From positions 124,001-188,000 of the forward strand of contig VZRG01000856.1 in assembly GCA_013397435.1 (NCBI GenBank): 64,000 nucleotides of DNA, written 5' to 3'. This DNA is from Erythrocercus mccallii. Lineage: Eukaryota; Chordata; Aves; Passeriformes; Dicruridae. Below are positions 51,780 through 64,000 of the stretch, piece by piece. The notes below the pieces were generated by a model, which worked only from the letters and a program-made list of their open reading frames with translations, had not been told where the DNA came from and did not search any database. Each line of letters opens with the position of its first letter. The first letter of the stretch is position 1. A program made the position numbers and the translations under genes.

Positions 51780-52400
51780 TGCACTAATCCTGAAACAGAA
51801 GGTCCTGGGGCGATGTGACAGTAGTGACAATTTGCTCGTAGGGCCAGTGAAGCACAGCAGACCCCAAGAGCTCCCTGGTCAGAGGGCCAGGCACGACCCA
51901 GGCTGAGCCCTGTGGCCACAGGAGCCAGGGAGCTCCAACCCCAACCTCACCACAGGCTCACTGGGACGTAGAGCAGGTTTCAGGACAGCCTCGGTCACTC
52001 CATGCCTTGAGGACTGAATTCAACACACTCAGGACACAAAGTAGTTATGGGAAACCCTTCTGAGCTGTGAGCCATAGTCTCTGTTGTGCACGAATGTAAC
52101 TGGCCCAGCACTGTCATCCAGCAAAGGAAATGCTGACTTTTCTCATCTTATGGAGATTTTATTTCAGAAGAAAATGTTCTACCAGCTGCTGTTGCCAATT
52201 ACTTCCCAAGCAATAGGAAAATCAGAAGACAAACTCGGTGACTGCAGGCAGCTGCAGCACTGCTGGTTAATGCAGAGCCTGTCCCAGGCAGGCACATCCA
52301 TCACCTGTGTCTGGGAGCTGCACAAAGGCTGGCACAGCTGAAAACCATCCTGAGCCTGCCCCAGGCACAGAACCCAGAGATTGCCCTGAGCAGAGGATGC
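51780..52400. other. Largest GC-rich patch in the desert
   Basis: Two adjacent 60-base blocks (51841-51900 and 51901-51960) are each about 67% G+C. A few CpGs are present but they are too sparse for a typical CpG-island promoter. Peptides on either strand are not recognised. It could be a decayed repeat, an unannotated lncRNA promoter or an enhancer. Confidence 0.45.
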
Positions 52401-55400
52401 CTCTAATCAGCTTTTTGTCAGAAATCAGTGGTGCATCAGGCACGGAAGTCAGTAACAGCTTCCTCTGTTGCCCATGTCTCTACTATATTTGTATTTTAAA
52501 TTAATTAGAGCTTTATGTAAACTGCTGTCTGTGCCTATGTTTTGGTAAGCACCACATAATTTGAGGATCTATCTCTTGCATTTCTGTGGGGTGACATATA
52601 TACTCTGCATCCTAAATGTTTTGGTTATAAAAAGGCAAGGGGGAAAGGCTGTTTGAACATAAAAGTTTACAGAAATCAAAAAATTACTTGCCTTTTTTTA
52701 ACCAGTGAAGAACAAGTTGAACTTAATTATCCCTTTCCAAAGGGAGTCTTCAAATAATTTTAATTAATTAGGAATAGTTTACCAAGATCTTTGCTTAGCC
52801 TTCTCCTTCTTGGAGTCTGAATATAGAACAGAGGGAGACAATTGGAATGCCACCAGGAAAAATTTCTGAGCCCACTCCTCTTGGCCATTAGGCTGAGCTG
52901 GCAGAATAAAAAGGTTTTCTCTTCCTATCCTCTCATTGCAATAGGGATCAATTTGCATTTAGCTCATAAGTCTATGAAAGGCAGATTGTACAAGAGACTG
53001 CCTAAGAGTAAAAGCTTCTAAAGAATTTTAAAATTTAAAACTACACAAAAAAATATTTATCTTAAGCTCAAAGACAAGTAATCTTTGTTAATCACACCCA
53101 TGAAAACACTGGATTTTTTTATTTCTCTGGCCTGTGACCACTTCCAGCTAGCAGATTTCAGTTAAAATGGAAACTGAGTTTCTCCCCAGATTATTTTCTT
53201 AAAAACTACTGAAGTGTGTCTTCTACAGGTCAAGTTTCAAAGGCCTGAACATTGACCCAAGAGACAGAGAGCAATACAAAGATTAATCTGAAGCACATAC
53301 AGTTCCAGAAGATGTCTTTTTGGTCAAGCATTTTAAAAATAACCAAGAATCAACCATCAAGAAGGCATTTCTAACAATTGACTATAACTAGAAGAGGAAC
53401 AGGTCTTTGCATAAGATAAACAGGATACTCCCACAAAATGCATGCCCTCTATGTCTGGATAGCATCATGTTTATACACTAAACAAAATGAAAATAAAAAG
53501 AAATTAACAGCAAGTCTCCCTGTACATTCCATTCACTTTGCCTTCTTAGTATGCATACTTAAATATGAAAGCCAGTGTAATATCAGCAGCAAACAATCCA
53601 TTATTGGTTTGAGGTCTTATCCACCATTAACATCCACTGGCACAAGTTTTACATCTGCATTATATAAATAGTTTGAATTCTCAACCTTCATACATACATC
53701 AAAAATAACGACAGCAATTTGCAGTATCTAACACATACAAACACACATCCATTTTAGTCTAAATTTTGTTTGCAATGCACGTTCCAATATAATGCTTTCA
53801 ACATCTTAATAGACTAAAACTGACAGCCATAGAAAGCTGGAATAAAGCAATAAATGCTCTATAGACTCTCACCAAAAGGATACAGATCATCAACATTTAT
53901 GATACAGGTACACAGGAGGCTAGAGGACTGAAAGTTGAAATATCTGAGGAAATTAAATTGAGATATGGAGGTAGGGTTCAGATAAGAAAGTGTTCAGGTA
54001 AAACAATGATGAGAATTTTTTGAATGGTTTTTTGCATAATAAAGCCTTTTGGACAATGAGACCATATCACCATTTTCCTATTTGAACACTGATACATGGA
54101 ATATTTCCCACTGCAATGCATTAAAAATGTCTGATCAGGAACATTTTTTGTGCCAGAGGGAGACAAGATGAGAATTTTCCAGCTTGAATATGTACTTGCA
54201 AAATGATGGGCGTGTTCTTAGTTTAATATTGAAGACTAGAATTACACTAAATTCCTCTTCAATTTTCTATATGTGAAGTATTTAGGTGGATCAGCTGAGA
54301 AAATACTGTTGCTTTATGAAACACTGAGCTCTGTATGTACCCTCCCCAAGCAGGATTACAGAGGATTTAACACGTATTCCCAGTGCTTTTTAAAGTTTAA
54401 ATATAATTTCTCAATTTGGGGTGTCACTATAGCAGTTATATACATTTGCAAAACTTTATACACAAATTTCTTAATGAAACTTGATACCTGTGTCCCTGTC
54501 CTACTGACATGCTTAGCATAATTAACAATCTGTCTATTGCCTATTTGATTGATAAAGAAAGATCTAAAGTTTTCACAAAAATGAGATTAAAAAGGGCTTC
54601 ATGTCCTTCAATTTTATATTGTGTCATAAAACTCTAGTGCATTTTCTGATATATGAAGTGGATATAAAGTAGTCTCACAGTCTCCCATGACACTCATTAC
54701 AGAGCTATAAATATCATTTCATTTCATTTACAGAACTGGAATAAAAGCCTAAAGTTTCTGCTGCCACAGAAAATAAATGTATTTTAACATCTCATGCTTA
54801 ACATTACAGAATTATATCTGAGAAACTACTAAATATTTCAAGTAAATCCTAAAAAAGTCTGAAATGCTTTCCAAAAGAAGAAACATTCAGTAAGTTAGAT
54901 TTTATTAAATCTCAATGTCCTATTTATTACAGAACAGATTTTAAAATGATTAGAATGCAGCTGGCATATTCTCAAATGTTGATATCCAGCAGAAAAGTAC
55001 TTATTGTTATTTTTTTCAGTCACTGACACAGTTAAATAGTGTGACTTGTTTAAAATGAGACTTTTTAAATGCACTTCAAACATACTTGGGTCTTTGCATA
55101 AAAGAAATATATTTATATATTTCAAAATAAGACACAAAGAACACCAGGTAATATTGGTAGAATTTTGAACAACTATTGCATCTATCAGCTCCCACATGCA
55201 AACAGTTGTAGCTCTGATGCCATATGGCACATCTGCCACTAAAATTTGATGTCCAGATTGATTTGTATCTGGTCACTGCTTATTAGACATACTCACCATT
55301 GTTACTTGATCTTTTGTATAGATAAAATCTGGTTGGAAGATAGTGTTTCAAATGTCTGACAGCTAGGACATGCTGACATTAAATAAATAGAATAATGACA

Positions 55401-58400
55401 TAAGAAAAAATTATTTTAAACCATACAGGTGTCAGTAGTTCTATTGTTATCTTGACATGCAACCATCCTCAAAAAATCACATCAGATTTAGTCCTTGGTT
55501 AAAGTCACTCACCTGCCCTGAGCTACATTGTTCAACTAACACCTGAGTGCAGAAACTGACCTCAACAGAATATTTAATTCTTTTTCTGAAAGGAGTAATC
55601 TCTGAAAGCAAAGGGTATAAACCAAGAAAGAAAATAAAGCCATTTGAATGCGACACCATTTGGTGCTACCCAGGAGAAGTTTGAACCAAGAACAGTTTTA
55701 AGTGCACGTGTGCAAGATAAACACAAGATAGTGTGTCTAATCTAAAGCTACTTCTCATAGAGGAGAAAGCTACTCTGTATAAAGCAGACTTAATATATCT
55801 ATGGATATCACAAACATTACTCAATATGAAAAAGAGCCTCAGGACACACATCTTAATTTTCCTTTGCAAATAGTCGGGCTTTTTCCAACAAACTGAAAAC
55901 CTGTAATACCATGCTTAAAGGCCATGATTAAATTTTCAGCGCACAATCACTGGAGAAATGCTAAATCTATAATAAAATACATTCACTTTGTATTAATAAC
56001 TACAAAAATAATAATGAGTCAGATTTTTAAGATGTAACCTTACACATCCCATCACGTTAGGTTTTAAAGCTGAGTTGCTTAAACAACATCACAGTTTCCA
56101 TTTAATATAAATCTCTCATATTATAAAACCACATTTAATTTAGAGCAGAATAAGTAATTAATAAACTTTTTCAACTAATTAAGACACTCTCTGTAAGCAG
56201 ATAGCAAATTACAGATTACATTACAACTCAAAATATAAAAAATCATTTTTCAATGAGTTGAATGTGAGTATTTTGAACGTGATCTGTTGTTACAGGTCAG
56301 GGAAAAATGCAATCATCACTGGGCTTCATTTACACAAATGTTTATCAGTCAATAAGATTCATACGTTTAAAAAATGACATTACTCAGATTCATATCTACT
56401 AAGTCATCAAATACTACAGTCATTTTTTCCTGCTGAAATGTGGTATTTTGCTACCAGATTTGAGCATGCAAACATGTGCAAAGTGAGCAGAAAAGGAGCA
56501 TTCCCAAGGCTTAAGGGAAGTCACACCAAAGGTACAGCATGTGCAGGTTCTTGCAGACACGCTGTTCTTACCCTGCTCAGCAGGACCCAGCACTGGAGAG
56601 CGTGTGGATCTTCTCCTCCGTGTGCAGAGCAAAACCAGCCACTGTTCCAAAGGGTGCCAAAGCCACACTGACACATTCAGAGCCCTTCACAGGCCCAGCT
56701 GAGCCCCTCACACTCATGGCAGTTTAACATCACTTCAAACAGATTGTTTTCACCTGTGCCTCGTTGTGTTTGCACCTGCAGGGGAGACACAGGTGAGACC
56801 TATTAACGAAGTGAAAGAGTAAAATCCTGACTGAGCAAAAGGATCTGAATCCCTGGTAGGACACAGGGCAGGAATACATACACTCCCGTCCAGTTTTGTT
56901 GTATCCTGAATTTTAATTGCCACATTATTCCTTAATCTGTGATTTTAACACCAGTATTGCTATCATCCTGAATATGACTCTACAAGTAACCTTTCATTCA
57001 CTACTATAATATATCTGTATGTAAAAAACCATATGTCAGATGAAAGTTCTATATACAACAATAGTTGATCAGAGTTAATTACTGCTATTTGAAACAAAAA
57101 TCCAGCTACTGCAAGATTCCCAAACTAAGATTTCTGGAAGTAGCCATATTTTAAATGGCACTCCAATCACAAATCCATACTGTTTCCCATTTCAGGTTTT
57201 CTGTCACAGGATATAATTTGCGACAACATTTAAAGTTTGGCAAGCTTCAGCTCTAATATAAATATGCATATAATAGACCCAGCATTTTGTCACTGTCTGC
57301 AGATTCAGAGTCCTTCTAGCTCAGACAGGTGAACTGCCCTGAAATACAATCTCTCTCTGCTGCACTGATGGATTTTCATCAAATTTCATCTCCAAGAGCA
57401 TCTTTGTCATTTGCAGCTAAGATTCAATTTCATTTCTCATCTTGACCGACTGTGGAAACAAGATTTTGTGGCAACGGGTGGGGGGGTAGTATCACAAAGA
57501 CCAAACTAAGAGTGCTTGATTTGACAGTTAGTGATTCTTCTGCTTTGTCTGTTGAATAAACAGATCGAAATAAACACATAGCTATTCTCAAATATCAATT
57601 TGAAATACAGGTTAAATCTCTTCAAAATTTTTTTACTAAATCTATTCATCCAGACAGTGAAGCCATTTTGTAATAGGAGAGTTAGAGAGACTTATTGACT
57701 GATTCACATCTTGTTTAGACAAATACATATAAAATAAAGATGCTTTAAAAGAAACAGTGTGAATCTACATCCAAAAGGTATCTAGGCAACAGAAGCAAAA
57801 CCTGAAATACTCAAAACCCTCAGGTACCTCCAGGGGTACCTGAAGTTCATACATGGGTAACTTTTCCACACGGAAATCCTGCATTACAGAGTTGTGCAGA
57901 ATGTGTCTAGGCTGGGCAGAGTGGTGCAGACCTCATGCACCAATCTCAGCCATCCTCTGAGCAAGTGGAATTGTGTGTCTCTTATTGTGCTAATCCACAG
58001 GCAATGCAGAGGAACTGGGTATTTCAGGGCCAATAATTAGAAAACGTGTTCAGAAAAGCAATGGGCTGGTACCACTGTCAGGACCTTTCTCTCAAAAGAA
58101 ATAAAAAGTAACTCACCCCCACCCCACTTAATATGTAATTGCTCCCTGGCCTTAGGGATCAGGCAGTCTTTCTGCACCCTAACAAACATTCCTAAATTCC
58201 CTCTCCTCTCACTGCCATCATGACACACACACAAGGTTACTGACAGGCTACTTTACCCTCTGTTCAGCTACAAATGATCTCTCTCCACTTTCAAACCTGA
58301 ATCCTATAACCCACTGGAACTTGTGGTGCCTGTAATCAGCATTGTGAGTATACAGGGTTTACATTACATAGAAATGATGCCTAATACTGACTTCAGAAAA

Positions 58401-61400
58401 GCGCTGTTACCCTCTATTCCAAGGGATTTAAGGTAATTCTCTATAATCAGTCTAGTCCCTGAAATTATAGGTTATACACTATAAACTATACACTCAGTAA
58501 ACTACTCAGGAAGCATATTTCCCAATTATTAAGCTTAATCCTCAGAAGACAAATGTGTTAATGTACCTGGTAAGTAACTAATACGAATAAGCCATATGAA
58601 AGACATTGTAATGGGCCAAATAAACAAAAGGCTGTTTATTCTGTTGGAAAACACTCCCTATATCCTACAGAGCAAATCACAAGGGATTTGACTTGGAGAC
58701 TCATAGGGAGAGGTAGGAAGTGAATTGGATGGGCAATGTTATCCATCAGTGACAATAATAAAGCCTCATTAATATACAAGCTATTGAGTGTTTAGACTAG
58801 TAAAGTTCATAGTTCACTTTGCTTATTCACAGCTTGCAAGTTCCTATTTGGGTACATTGTGTTTGTATGGAAATTAAAAGTAAATATTAAATAATTGCCA
58901 TTTTCATTTAAAAATTATTTTCCCAAGTAAAAACCAAACACAATAAGAACTATGAGGTTTCAATTGTTACTGATTAATTGAGTCTGATTCTCCTAAGATC
59001 TCAGTGGAACACTCGAATTATTTGCATAATTTTCTGATCTTCATATTGTTTAAAGATTTTCTATGTAACTTGAGCTCTATCAGAAAGTAAAACTTAATTT
59101 TATTAGGAGTGTGGGTAAAATAAAATAACAACCAAAAAAATGAAAGAAGACAGTCCTAGCAAATTACATCAGTTGGGGAGTTACAAGTCTGGCACAAAAC
59201 AAAGTTAAGTATAATCTCTAATATGTGAATACAGATAAATCACAAAACAAGGAAAACTTTCTTCTCCAATTCCAGAGCATGGGCAACTTGCACCTTTTGC
59301 AGTTATGCAAAATCCTATAAGTCTGCTCACTGACATCAAACTAAGATACCACCATCCCAATTTACCCATCAGAAAAAGCTCGAAACAGCTTGAAACACAA
59401 GCGCAAGCTAATGAAGTTTGCTCACTGAGTAAATGGCAGAGCTGCCTGAAGAGCCCGTGCACCACAACACCCAAGGGTAGCCAGCCCCTGGAGCAGGGAA
59501 TTCCGTGGTAGATGTCTGCTCTTTATAGTTCATTTCTCAGAAGAGAAACAAATTGACCAGCTGTACATGAAGCTTGTCCATATTCACAGAGATGTAATTG
59601 TCATTTTCTTTTGCTCCTTCCCAGAATGCATTTTCACCTGCAGCTCTTCCTTACAGACACAAACCCACACCAAAAAACTTTACATAGAGAACAGTCTCTT
59701 TCCAAGAACTATTCCATCAGTACTTGTAGTTCTGAGACTATAGGCAAGGGCTTCCATGTGTGTAGCTAACTAATAAGAACACTGCTTTTAATATGACAGG
59801 AACTGAATATGCTGTACAAACTGAGCCATATAAGTCATATTCATGAGATCAAGTAGCAGATGGTAAAAACAGATTGACCTCTTCTTTCACATTTCCATTG
59901 CATCTAATATAGTAAAGCTTAAACTTCAAGCAAAGTATTTAGGAGGGAATGGAATACAAATGAAGTAACTGATTAAACCAACGTAAGGTAAATGCTAAAT
60001 TTCATAAAGGATATAAGTACCACTTGATTTAGAAAAAAAAAAGCTTGGTGTATTTTTTCATTGTTTTCAATTTAAAACAAGCCAGCAAATGTATTGAGCC
60101 AAAACAAAATAATAGAACAAGTGAAACCTCTCCTAGTTGCACACGTATATATTAGTAGAGGAAAATACAGCATGATAACTAGACACATCCCTTATGTAAC
60201 ATTGGTCCTACAGGCTTTAAAAACCTGCTATTGAAATCCCAAGAGTCTGTACTAAAGTAGGTGATTTATGACCCTTGTTTTCAGACATGCTTAAACATTG
60301 ATCTGTTCAGCACAAGCCTCACGGTGCAAAAAAGAAATCAATTCTGGGTTTCAGTGAATGAAGCAGTTTGGTAAAGATTCATGAGCTTTCTATATAATGA
60401 TCTAAAAATCAAAGTTGTATGAATGAGGATCCACTCCCTTAAGTATCCCTCATACAGTGAATGATGCCATTTGATAGTTTTTAGTGGTTTTAGTAGAAAA
60501 GAGCACTTACTTCAAAAGGATGCACCTGTGGGAGCAGTGCCTCATAAAGCAGCACAGGCAGCTGCATTTCCATCCTGGGATGGACTGCACCAAGTGTGAG
60601 GGGTTTATTCAGTGCCTCTGCACCTCCAGAGTGGAAGCCACGTGTGGGTCAGAGTGACCTGACCTGCCTGCCCTCCACAACCACCAGGTTTTTGTGCTGT
60701 ATAGTATGCAAAATATGCAGTTTCCCAACAGTGAGTGAAAGTGCAATGAGACAGGTGATGCAATTTGAATTATCCCATTTGTAAGTCAATTGCAGCTCCA
60801 GGGCTGGACTAACCCATGAGTTGTCATGAGCAGGGAAACCTCTGCTTGCATTGTTTTGCAAGACACTGCTCTGCTTTGAAGGACTTTCTTATGTATACTA
60901 TTCCCATTTGGAAATGTGAATTTTTTTTGTGTCCCATTAGCAGAACTTTCATGGGGAAAAAAAAGTTAAAATAAAAACTTGGAATCCAGAACTGTAAATT
61001 CAGTATAACTGCTTTTAGACATTCAGTGATTTCCACAGTATTGCTGAAGACAAGAATAGTTGGGTTTTGTTCTTACTGGCTCACAGATCTAGAGTGAAAG
61101 CCCATTTCTACCCTGCTTGTCACATACAATCAGTGCCCAGGTTGGGCTTCCAGCACCTTTCAGTTACAATTTTCAGGCAAAATCTCAATGCAATGAGGCT
61201 GCACAGATGAAGTGCAAACTTTGCATCGAGACAGTGGAGTCAAGGGCCGTAACTTCCACTTAAAGAGCATCCAGAGTGATTTAAGCCAGGAAAAATAGCA
61301 GATTTTTAATCATCTGACTGGTTTGTCATTTTGTAAAATTATTACTTTTGCCCAAAAGACCATAAAATATAGAGTGGGACTCCAGAGCTATATAAATTAT

Positions 61401-64000
61401 TCATACAGTAAGAGACACACCACAGTCAGCACACTAATTATAAAGGAAAATCTTTGAGATATTTCTAGATCTAAATCTTCTAGGCAAACAACTTCAGTTA
61501 ATTTTGTCTAGAAAACAGAGACAAGGTTTATCTTGCTATGAAAATGAATCTTCTGTAAACAGGCTTCAGTCTATCTTTCCTCTGACACATAAATGTATCT
61601 TTTACATAAATATTTAGAGATTCATTCCAAACAGAAATGAAGAAAAAAATCTTGAAAATGTCTCTTGTGACTAAGATTTTGGATGAGAAAGATGTGTACA
61701 AGAAGAAAATAGATCTCTAAAGCATCAAAATAGCCTGCAAGTATTCACTCTTTTGGTTCTTATCACCCTGTTTCACCTAAAGTAATTGACTATTGCAATT
61801 GCTTTGCTGCAGCCTCCTTTAAATTCAGGCCTTCATTCTCCCATTTGTATTACCATTACACAAGCTTGACTGGCAGTCTAAGCAGAAGGTCCTGTTCAAT
61901 AGATTTTGTCATTTGTAATATTCCCTCCATAAGTACTTGTGTTGCAACTGATGTTATCCTTTCACCACCTTACTTGGTAACAGATCTCCTCAGAATAGAT
62001 TTCTTTCATGAGGCTCTTACTCTGCGCTTGCTTTTACTTGGGTTTTTTTTACTTATAAAATGCAAAACTCTGTGGAGATTTCACTGCCTGAATTTCCTGC
62101 CTAAACTCAGAATGAACTTGATGCACACTAACAATCACAGATGGAATAAAGCAAACACCAATACATCACAACCTTTTTTATAAACTTGAACTTTGAACTA
62201 CAGTCCTAAATTAAAAATAAAAATTAAAAGCTTCTTTTGATCATCCAAATCAGAAATAATCCTTAAAAAATGGTAGTGTTATTGTTTTATCTTACATCTT
62301 ACGTGGGGGGAGAAGCAAATCATCAAGCAATCCAGAACAACCTTCCTGCTACTCTCTTGTAGCTCTTCCAGTGTTACAAAAATACTGCATGAATACATCA
62401 CTACACTTTGCCTAGAAAGGCATTTCCAGAACAACCATGCTGTTCTCATTGCTTTCTGGTGGCCCACAGGTTATTAAAACGGATAATTGTATTCATGAGT
62501 GAAGCTGTTTGGGAGCATTTTCAACTGCCTATAAAATGCAATATTAAAAAATCTGTTTTTCCTAACTGGCACTACCGTGATGACCTCGGGTCACTTACAG
62601 TACCTCTCTTTTCACATTATATTGTCCCTGAGATTACTCTGAAATCGTGCAAATATAAAAAATGAGTAACTGCTGTAATATCAGTAGATTTGCCACTGCT
62701 CTGGTTATGTATCTAATTAAGCTTTAAGATGGAAATAGATGGTGCTGGATTTTGATCCAAACATGGACCTAAAATCCAGCATTGTTTTCCATAGAATATG
62801 AATTATAACATTCTGTTCCATGATGGACAAATGGCTTTTTTTTGTTTTTATGAAATCTGGTGCTATTAAAATACAATCTTCTTTCCCCAAGCAGTTTCCT
62901 TACAGAGAGGCCAAAGGCACAACCACTTAAATGTGCCCTTTTGCTAGAGAGGTTTTCACATCTCCAATTATCACGTCTCTAATTTTCTGGTTTATATCCC
63001 GAATTATAGTCAGACTGGGTGGGTTCAGCTCCACTATCGCACTGGAGCTCATTTACCCCAACGTGCATAAGCAGGGTTAAGAATGAATTCTTTCCATCTG
63101 TACCCAGTTGCAGCACATCTGTTCTCAACAGAGATAGGTTCATGAAATTTAGTCAGAAATTAACAACGCTTCGATATTGATAATGAAAGAACTATCATAG
63201 TCACCTACAAACATATGTGTGGGGGAGATTATCTTGTATAAATCCAAGGAATCAATATACTAAACGTAAGTGTATTTGACATTCTACATAAGAGAGTAAA
63301 TGTGTGTAAAACCGTCCTCAATATTGCTCTGTTATTGCTGTTTTTTGAGGCAATAACATAATGGTCAAACAGGTAATAAAAAGAAGACAACTGCTTCTAT
63401 TGTCTTTTTTTTAAATTTTATTTATCAAAGTACTATACTCTGCCTTCAAATAGAACAAGTAAAATAAATAAATTAGTCAGAACTTTACTTAGAAAAAAAT
63501 CAAATAGTTTTTAGGTTTGTTTTACCTCTTCTGTCTCTAATCCTGTCTTAAAACTGGAAATTTTTCTCCATGCAGTTTCTTAGTACAGCTTGTAAAGTTC
63601 AGAAATCTGAAATTCAGGTTATTGCAGTCACAAGAAATTCAAACCTGTCCATCAGAAACTATTAATAACAAAAAATGATATTATTGTGAGTTTGAGCAGA
63701 CACATTACCAAGAATGCAATATTTTTGAGAGATCTGAGGCTGATAAATCAAGAGTGTGAAAACCTAATCTTTTGTAAGTGGAGTTCCATATAAATTAACT
63801 CCATGTAAAAGTTGGAAAAGAATGGGTCACTCTACCTGGAGCACAGGTGCACTGAAGGAAATGCATTGGAAGCTGTTCAGCATTGCACAACAATCTGCCT
63901 CCATCTGCAGTTTCCAGCAAAGCATTCTGAGCTTCTCTGGTGCATGGACAAGGTGCCTTTCTTTTTATCATCAAAGTCTCCACAAACTTTTGGCTGCTGA
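52401..64000. other. Intergenic DNA without supported genes
   Basis: Mostly AT-rich sequence. It includes a modest GC-rich patch around 56,540-56,720, a hairpin at 57820-57843, a seven-base G run near 57,480 and a short direct repeat of TATACACT near 58,470-58,495. Open frames up to about 114 codons carry no recognisable domains, and several begin at non-ATG codons. I see no exon of RSL24D1, the next gene expected downstream of UNC13C, though very short exons could escape notice. Confidence 0.55.
57820..57843. repeat. Perfect 9-bp hairpin
   Basis: TCAGGTACC (57820-57828) and GGTACCTGA (57835-57843) are exact reverse complements around TCCAGG, which could itself add one or two closing pairs. 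Each arm has a GGTACC site. No gene is nearby. Confidence 0.65.

Noticed and set aside
54895..55239. 114-codon open frame on the - strand
   Set aside because: AT-driven composition, no recognisable family and no supporting splice sites were found.
55480..55659. Third copy of the 50.4/51.4-kb repeat
   Set aside because: Short similar words (CTCACCTG, ATAAACCAAGAAA) occur but with incompatible spacing, so I treat them as chance.
61845..62183. 112-codon open frame on the + strand
   Set aside because: It starts at TTG, and its hydrophobic stretch comes from T-rich codons. No known protein is resembled.
1..64000. CRISPR arrays, tRNA/rRNA genes, intact retrovirus or DNA transposon
   Set aside because: Looked for regularly spaced identical repeats, tRNA-like cloverleaf boxes and long polymerase or transposase frames; none was seen.

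Overview
The window is vertebrate, almost certainly avian, nuclear DNA. Three things point to this: exons flanked by GT..AG introns, a long AT-rich 3' UTR with a canonical poly(A) signal, and 3'-end fragments of CR1 retrotransposons (the dominant bird/reptile LINE) near 2.4 and 3.0 kb. No bacterial-style operon, tRNA, rRNA, CRISPR array or intact transposon was seen.

One gene is supported: the 3' end of UNC13C (Munc13-3), a presynaptic vesicle-priming factor, on the + strand. Four exons (726-873, 10859-10951, 11645-11804 and 12707 to the end of the mRNA) join in frame into the last 228 codons and stop at TAA 12990-12992. They encode the end of the MUN/MHD2 region, the linker and the whole C-terminal C2C domain. 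The 3' UTR runs to about 14,115-14,120. A Pumilio-type site lies just upstream of AATAAA at 14094. The 5' part of this large gene lies left of the window.

From about 14.1 kb to 64.0 kb I find no convincing exon on either strand: open frames are short, lack conserved-looking protein and behave like chance ORFs in AT-rich DNA. This fits the gene desert known downstream of UNC13C in vertebrates. What stands out is structural or possibly regulatory: an 82-bp tandem duplication (36.8-37.0 kb), a diverged ~130-bp repeat pair about 1.07 kb apart (50.4 and 51.4 kb), an 18-bp perfect palindrome of homeodomain cores (22.9 kb), a 12-bp octamer/homeodomain element present twice (21.1 and 33.8 kb), several perfect hairpins, and isolated GC-rich patches in an otherwise AT-rich background.

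I did not find a clear previously undescribed biological system. The most useful leads are the local repeats, the candidate enhancers, a 3' UTR stem-loop, and an abrupt GC/CpG switch inside the last coding exon.
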